Below are positions 50,897 through 64,000 of a stretch of DNA of 64,000 nucleotides, one piece after another. Location: contig JANCRA010000003.1 in assembly GCA_024362935.1 (NCBI GenBank), positions 42,593,291-42,657,290 of the forward strand, given 5' to 3'. A program made the position numbers and the translations under genes. Position 1 is the stretch's first letter. Every line of letters begins with the position of its first letter. Source of the DNA: Setophaga petechia. Lineage: Eukaryota > Chordata > Aves > Passeriformes > Parulidae. Below the pieces are notes generated by a model. It saw only the letters and a list, made by a program, of their open reading frames with translations, did not search any database and was not told the DNA's origin.

Positions 50897-53800
50897 CCCA
50901 CTAAAAAGTGCAGCTGTGAGAACACATTTCTATCACTGTGCATAAGTAACATCCAGAGCCCCTACAGAGATTGCAGGCCGGGAGCCAAGGTGACCTCACA
51001 GTCCATCAGCTCCCAGTCCCTTCTGTTACCCATGGTGAACATGAGAGCAGGGTTTGGCTTCGTGTTTTTCAGTGGATTTCTGTGACAGTGGTGGGGGGTT
51101 GGATACAGTTTGTTCTCAGAATTCATTGCTTAGAAAGAGCCTCACAGCAGCAAGTTCCACCTTCTCCTTTTCATTACTGAGGAGCAGGAGAATTTGCCAA
51201 TCACCTCTGTAGTAAAAAAACACATGGAAAGTGTTAAGACTTCTGAAATAGTATCATCACTTAATTTGGTAATTATTTAAATATTGGTATTCACATCAAT
51301 TCCTTTCAGGTATTTTTCCTGCTGTAATTCCTGTCTCTGCAACTGGAGACCTGCTTCATTTTTTCAGTCACAACCATGCAATGACTTTCATGTGTGTTGA
51401 ACAGCTGATACTCTCTCAACTTTGCCTTGGTAGGGTAGTTGAATTTGTGAAGTTGTGTAAGTGATGCTAACCTCTTGCCTATGATTGGTTTTACAAATAA
51501 GGGACAATGTTTTTGCATCTATTCTCTATTATTGAAAATTCACACGTCACTGAGATGTGGGGAAAAAACTGAAGAGGGTTCCGGCTAAAGTCATTGTGTG
51601 GGGTTTAAATAAGGCAATATTGCTTTGACCTTTCCTGGATATGAACTGCATCAGTAGCTGACCCAATGAAAGCTTATTTCTTTTGTCTCAAAACAAAAGG
51701 TTAAATGGGATGGCAGCAGTAGTGCCACAGGATGAGTCCTAATTAAGATGTGAGATACAGCATATGTTAAATTAGCATCTGTTACATAGAGTAGGAGCAA
51801 ATAATTGGGAATAGAAACATATTGTTGAGAAATCTCAATGGGTTACATAATTTTGGTGCTTTTACATCTCATATTCAGCATTAGGTATTTTTGTGTACAG
51901 ATTGTTTCTGAGGTGCATTCTGAGAAATGTAATTTAAGCCAAATAGAAAAGTCAAGCTCAGTCTTGAGTTTGCAGGGGCCTTGAAGTTCCCTACAACGAG
52001 CACAGCAAAAAGCTACTGTGTAGTGTGAGCAACTTCTCGAGCATAATGAAGTAGTGTAACATCATCCAGTTAAATATTCAAAGGTTATTGTAAGTTTAAT
52101 AGTCAAACAATAGAAAGGCAAGTAGCCAGGGGAAGTATGGTTATTTCTTCTTAGTGCCTCTGAGTGTAGCCCTGAATTTCCTTGTATAATTCAGAGCTAT
52201 AAATGAAAAACTCAGCAAAAAAATATTATTTTTAATCTAAAAAGATGGCTTTTAACCAGAGGAGGCAAAATAATAATGCCTGCGGCTTCCTGTGTGCACT
52301 GAACAAAAAGCTCTGTTGTGTTCTGAATTCAGCGTCTTTAGAAAAGGAGTTTAATGTGTCAGACTGTATCTGTTAGAGTGCTGTACATTATTATTTACTT
52401 ATCTGTGATCTCATTTGTGTCTCGCTACTTTCAAATTGCTCGGCCTTGAAACCGTGTGAAAAAGCAGCAGCCTTCTAACTCAATAAGATGCAGAGAGTGA
52501 AGAGCTGAATAAAGGTTCTCTGTGATTTGATATGGACATCAATATCAATTGGTATTTGATAATGACATCACCAAAGCTGCGAAACAATACTTGGTTCTGA
52601 CAAAGTGGGAACTGGCTTCTATAGTTTTCCTGCTTTCTTTGTGTGGCTTTTTGGTCCTGACCAAAGATAATTTTGTCTTCCTATTTTTTTCCCCATGTTC
52701 TTTCTGCAGCTCTTCCTGTCCTAGTAACAGATGTGAGTTAAAATGGAATTGTGAAAATATACAGCAAAGGCTATTAAGGATGTACAAGAAATCTCTGGCT
52801 ATTGCCTCATTTCCATACAAACTGCCCTTGTAAGAAGTGAGTTCTTAGCTACCATCACTGTGGAGTAGACCACAGAGGAAATATCTTGCTGCTACCTCTG
52901 TTTGCCCCAGCATGGCATTAGTTCTGAAAATCTGTACCTGGTCTTCTTTCTAGTTTCAGCAATTTGTCTTTGTTCTAGACATACAACGTGTTGGACCATT
53001 TCCCCCAAAGAAAGTTGAACAAATTTAAGTGTGACACTCCAGAATCCTATGCCATTTAGCTATTCTGGATCCTCTTGGGTCTAGTTGGAAAGGATTTTTT
53101 GTTTGTTTTTGTTTAAAACGCCAAAATCTCCCCAAAGGAGATGTTATTTCTTAAACTTGCTTTTCTTTGTATGTCTGTTAAAAATTTTCAAACTAAATCA
53201 AACTAAGTCAGACTATCTGTAGAGAGAGAGAGGATCGCTATAACTACATGAAAGGATTTCTCAGTTAAACCTATTACTTTTGAGAAGGGAGATGTGAAAG
53301 CTGCTGTAGAATGAAATGTAAATCCATTAAAAGATGACTGTGGTTTTAAAATTACATATTTAAAATAAAAAAAAACCAACCACATATAGTTGGGAAATTA
53401 CATAGTGGGTGAGGAAGAGTACAAATGTTAATTCAACTTAAGCTGATTCCCCATGGGCTAATGTTCACAATTAGTAAATAAATTGTTCACTGGCTGAAGG
53501 GTTCACCAAAAGACTGATTTTGACATTACTCCTGCAGAGCAATTTTTTAATTTAGAATCACTGATACTCCTATGGAAGTCTGCCCCTGCATTCCCATAGG
53601 TTGGGAACAGAAATTACATAATAACATATGCATTTAAGTCAAAGAAACTTATTCTTGAAGTTAAACCCTTGAGACATACTGTTCTATAAAATTATTCATC
53701 AAATGTCTTCATAGAAATAATTAGCTATTGTTGTTGAATTATTCAGTGCTTAGATGAACAAATTCATTTGATGAAATCTCACCCATTCATAACTAATTTA

Positions 53801-54104
53801 CAAGCATGAACAGGAGTTCAGCTGATGTAGATCTTTCATAAACAGATTGTTTGCCAGTAATTACTAAAATGCCTTTGAATGCAGAGACCAAAGAAAATTT
53901 TTAAAGCTATCTTACCTTCTGTTTGTGATTCTTCTTGTTCTATGTGTATCTCTTATTTCTGTAGTTATATCACATTTAAACCTGTGAAGACACTGGCGGT
54001 GATCACCATGAGGGGATAGATTAATTCTTCATCCAAATTTGATTTGTTTTTTCACTGGTTTCTAACTTTGCTTACACTGAAAATGTCATGGGAGCATTTA
54101 GTAA

Positions 54105-54431
54105 ATTCCAATACCTGAAGGGAGTCTACAGGAAAGATAGAGACTATTTACATGGGCAAGTAATGACACAACAAGGGCAAATGGCTTCAGACTGAGAGCT
54201 TGGGTTCAGATGAGGTACCAGGGAAAAATTCTTTTCTGTGAGGGTGGTGAAGCACTGGAACAGGTTGTCCAGAGAAATTGTGGATGTCCCATCCCTGGAA
54301 GTGATCACAGTCAGGTTGGAAGGAGCTCTGAGGAATTTGGTCTAGAGGAAGGTGTCCCTGTCCACAGCAGGGGGTTGTAATGAGACAATCTTTAAGGTCC
54401 CTTACAACCCAAACCATTCTGTGGTCCTGTG
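54105..54431 (+). mobile_element. CR1 LINE, truncated 3' end
   Basis: Sense-strand CR1 landmarks in order: acctgaagggagtctacagg, aagtaatgacacaacaaggg, caaatggcttcagactgaga, gtgaagcactggaacaggtt, gtggatgtcccatccctgga, gtccctgtccacagcagggg, aatctttaaggtcccttaca and a final ccattctgtggtcctgtg. It is of the same subfamily type as the copy at 22.4 kb and about 330 bp long. It is the CR1 closest to the exon, about 5.6 kb upstream. Confidence 0.93.
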
Positions 54432-60098
<5,667 letters not shown>

Positions 60099-61074
60099 TA
60101 GAAAGCTCCTTTTCTAAATAAACCCTTTGTTCACCTGATTCATTGTCTCTTTTAGAAACTTAAGAGAGTCTAACACAATTCATTTCAGTAATGGTGATCT
60201 ACACCCACTATTCTCTCCCTCCTTCAATAGGACGGTTGTTTCGCAGCAGGTTAGTCAGCTATGGATGCACTGGAAATAGGCTAAACTTCTGAAATGCAGT
60301 CTGAATTAAAATGTTATTTTCTGCTAATGGACTTGACCCTTAGCCCTCTGTTATCGCTGTCTCTTTCTGGCAGTGCAAACATTCTCGTATGTCTCCATTA
60401 ATTCTGAGCTGTGTGCTGCTTTCATGCCCAGTCAGTAGGATTAGAGATTAAAATAGTACCTCAGCCTTGTTTCTGTCCCTTACTCAATGATAATGAAGTC
60501 CTGATAAGAAACCAAGGTGGAAATTTGTTAGTGTATTGGAGGGTTTCTCATTTCTTCTCCTTTCTCCCCTCTGCACAGTAGAAGACCTCCTTCCCAGTTA
60601 GTGAGATGCTGATTCTCTTTTCTCCCCTGGCCCTCACTAATACATTTCCCATGTGCCACTTCACTTACTGTGGTCTTGTGATGTCATAAGCATTTAACAG
60701 TATCTAATTAACCTTGTTTCCTGGTCTGAATAAAAAATTCTGACTGCCAACTTTCTAAAAATCTGTTTCATTTATCCAGTAAAAACACATGTCAACAGTC
60801 TTCAGCTTGATTTAAACCAGGTGAATGTATATATAGGTAATCAATATATTACCTTGCTTAAAATCAATCAGTAAGGGATAATCTCTAGAGGACATTCTTC
60901 ACAACTGAAAATGTAAAGGATGAGAGTGGCTTAACTGCCTACATCTATTTTTTAGCAATTGCTACTTCCAATAAACCAGAAAGCTATCCCACCTTTAATC
61001 TAGACCCTCCAAAAAGGGAGAGTATCTTTTCTTTTTCAAATTTGAAGGCTACAAAATTTAAGAACAAAAAGAAC

Positions 61075-61099
61075 ATGATGATGATGAGGATGATGATTA
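61075..61099. repeat. ATG/GAT trinucleotide run, interrupted
   Basis: Eight ATG-type units with an AGG and an ATT interruption, in the intron 1 kb after the exon. Confidence 0.85.
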
Positions 61100-63000
61100 T
61101 GACTAGCAGTCCAATATATCTATCTGTAAGGCGAAGTTTGCTACTGTTACAATCCCACAATTCTGATTTCCTTGTAAAATTCAGAAGCATTTCCTGAATT
61201 CTTTTGCAAATTTCTACTTTGAATATTTTAATTTTTACTTATGCGCTAATTTATGGCTAAGGTTTCTTTAGTTATGTATAATGTATTCAAATCAGTACCA
61301 TTTAGGCTGAAATGTCCCATGTCCAGAGTTTGCTTGAAGAGAGGGCTTTCAAAAAGTTTCTGCTAGCACATTTCACCCTTTATTATCATTATTAGACTAA
61401 AATTAAGAAAGACACGGTCTCAACTACTTGAAGATAATATTTATAGTCATTTTGTTGAGAAGTTTCTTAGCACTTGCTGGTCAGCACTTTAAATTGGGCA
61501 AGGGATGTGGCCCAGTCCAGTGATGTGTCTGCTGCTGTGTGAATAATTGCCTAAATGTGGCCAGTTCCATTAAAATCTAATTTATTTTCATTCTAAAACT
61601 TGTTTGTGATCCTTTGCTCCATGGTAATTACTGAATCATTGCTCTCATAAATTTAGATCATAAAGTATTTGCCATGGTATTAACTAAACTGCGTAGTAAC
61701 AAGAAATCCACACGTTGTAGATCGACCTCCCAAGTGGTATTTGTCAGAAACAGATTTTGAAAATGCCTGAGCACTGTGTGCAACATTATCCACCTGGCAA
61801 ATAAATGAAACTCCCCTGCGGCAGATGATTTGATAGAAGCTGAAAAAGCATTTGACTGAATAGAATGGGACTATTCAGTTCATACTTAAAACTTGTTTGT
61901 GCTCAGTATCTCAGTTGCTAATCTGGCTTCTCAGTTGTACTCTCACTTTTGCATCTGCAAAAGGCTCAGTCCTGGCCATCTACAAAATCCCTGGGCAGGG
62001 TTGTCTCCCATCTCTCCTCAGCAGTCTTCCTTCTTCCTGAAGGATCCATATTAGCTGCTACTAAAAAACTAAAAATGTCATTTGGCTGAAGTGGGGTGGA
62101 TCTTAGGTCCCTACTCCCGTGTGCAAGTGATAGGCTGCTGTTTCTTCAGAAACAGAATCTCCAGTAGGAAGGTAGGGGAATATCTGATACTTCTCCATAA
62201 TTTCTGAATATAAGGTCATGTTCAAGCTTAAAAATTTGGAGAGCACCAAAGGCACAGTTTTCCAAAGCACCCAAGTAACTTGATGCACGAAGTCACCTTG
62301 AAATTCAAGCCCCAAGATGATTTTGAAAATCTCTCCTGTAATTAAGTGATAACCACTCTCATTATTCTTTCATCAAAAGTTGTAAATCTGTTCTATGCAC
62401 ATAAAATAATCATAAGAAATAAAATTGTTTTAGCATGTGCCAAGTAATGACTGTACTGTTCCTAATAATGTAATGTCCGAAAATAAGGTAAAGCAGAAGA
62501 TGCATTTTAAAAATATATCTTTCAGCATTTTAGAGGTCTGTACAGCTGGTTTTTAGTAGGTGTTTTCTTTCTAAGCTTTACAATTATGTAAAAAATAAGT
62601 TCCAAAAAAGGAAAATTCAGGTATTTTATTCCTGTAACTGTTGAAAAAACCCACAACAAACCCACAACCCAATTTCATCTGAAGTCCATTGGGCAATTCA
62701 TGCTTAAAATTAGCTGCAACACTGAGGAAGGCCAGCACTTTAAAGGAGTATTTTTCAGAGATGCCTCTGAACCTTTTAGTAGGACAGCATAGGAAGAAGG
62801 AGAGGAAGAGGAAAATTTTGCAAAATAGGTCCCAGCATGAACCCAGCATGGTTCTTAAACTATACCAGCTGTTTGCAGGACACACCTGTAGGCCTAAATT
62901 TGACTAGATATATTTTTTAAAGGGCTCAGTTAATAACAGGGGGTGATGGCATCAGAAGGACAAAAGCCAGTTAGAAAGCAAAGCTTTCCTGTTTAAAACT

Positions 63001-63022
63001 AAATAAATAAATAAAACAAATA
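63001..63022. repeat. AAAT tetranucleotide run
   Basis: Repeated aaat units running into an A-rich tract with acaaat; simple repeat. Confidence 0.85.
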
Positions 63023-64000
63023 AAGAAAAGCTAAACAGGGATACAAAGATTTTCAAAGGACATGAAAAGCAAGTCTTTGTGAAGTATCATTTCCTCTTTA
63101 AAAAGAAGGAGAGAAAATTAGGCTGTATTTCAAAGTCCAGGTTTAAATATAGTCCTTAGGAGGATGCTCATGTATAACCCGTGAACCCAGCATAATATTT
63201 TAAAGAATTAATACCTTTTTTAGGGATGTGTTTATGTTCTCATAAAGTCTGTAGGACTGTTTCACATTCTATACAAATGATCACATTCAACACAAGTCCC
63301 GTGCATCAGTGAAGATTAATGACTTATGGTTAAGGAAGGATTTCATTGATTATAGGGAAAGCAGACTTAGAAATGAATGCTTTTCTAGGCTTTGTTCACC
63401 CTACCTACCAAAAATTAATTTTATATATTAGTTGTAAAGCAGATGTTTTTGACGCAATCTAGTGTTACAAATGAATTTCGGAAAAAAATAATCCATACTC
63501 AGTTATCCCATTAGCTTGATTTAGGAGTAAATAACCTTTGTTTTCCAATCATGAATGTTTCTAGAAGTCTTAAAACTAACTAATGTACATAGATGCAACT
63601 GTGATATCCGTCAGATACAGAGACCAGGAACTCATTCTGATTTCCCATTTTCATTTTGAAAACTTCTTAAGTTTTCTTTCCATGTAAATTCTTCCAATTG
63701 AGTAAATTAATTTCCTTCTAAAATAGGTTTTTGACTTGTGGAATGATTTTTACCATGGCAAATATTCTATACATAGCATAAATTAAAAATACAGGTTGCA
63801 GTTCTACCAATGACATAACTGTTGCCTGATTTGTTACAATTTCCCTGGAAAATCTTACATTTATAGTCTTGTAGTTCATCATACTCTGGGATTCATATGA
63901 ATTGTGGGTGTAATCTTTTCTAATCTCCATACTGGACTTTACTAAACTATGTATTTCAGTGTCCTGTGCTTCACAGGGTGTTTTGCCCATTTTATTTGAT

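Larger units (their letters stand above)
45412..54104. other. Intronic stretch, mostly unique
   Basis: Contains the palindrome pair, the purine-rich tract, a G-rich word at 46004-46018, an AT inverted repeat at 49905-49936 and a small CpG cluster at 50802-50896. No exon or interspersed repeat was otherwise recognised. Confidence 0.5.

Overview
This window looks like vertebrate, almost certainly bird, nuclear DNA. It is AT-rich, CpG-poor and repeat-poor. Its interspersed repeats are mostly 3' ends of CR1 retrotransposons, the dominant avian LINE, plus one LTR-like block that resembles songbird endogenous retrovirus LTRs. A passerine is likely, but this rests on the look of the repeats and not on a database match.

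The only protein-coding sequence I can support is one 76-bp exon on the + strand at 60011-60086. Its translation matches, with one visible substitution, the calmodulin-binding helix B region of the voltage-gated potassium channel KCNQ1 (Kv7.1), residues about 506-530 in human numbering. Exon length, splice phase and both splice sites agree with exon 12 of the 16-exon mammalian gene. The window is therefore the last 60 kb of the intron before that exon (positions 1-60010, 5' end not seen) and the first 3.9 kb of the next intron (60087-64000). I did not find the preceding exon (human exon 11) or the following one (exon 13).

Layout: 1-12464 is intron with simple repeats and an unexplained GC-richer block near 1.0-1.5 kb. 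12465-23031 holds three + strand CR1 3' ends and a 36-bp tandem repeat. 23032-36340 is mostly unique sequence with an old CR1-like candidate and a minus-strand LTR-like block at about 33.6-34.1 kb. 36341-45372 holds two minus-strand CR1 pieces, a compound microsatellite and a GC-rich unknown block. 45373-54104 holds a pair of overlapping near-perfect palindromes, a purine-rich tract and a small CpG cluster. 54105-60010 has one more CR1 and the splice acceptor. 60011-60086 is the exon.

In mammals the corresponding intron contains the imprinting control region KvDMR1 and the start of the antisense RNA KCNQ1OT1. I see no CpG island of that kind here, which fits the absence of imprinting at this locus in birds. 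I found no tRNA, rRNA, CRISPR array, complete mobile-element gene or second gene. Nothing in the window convincingly amounts to a new biological system; the findings are modest structural observations.
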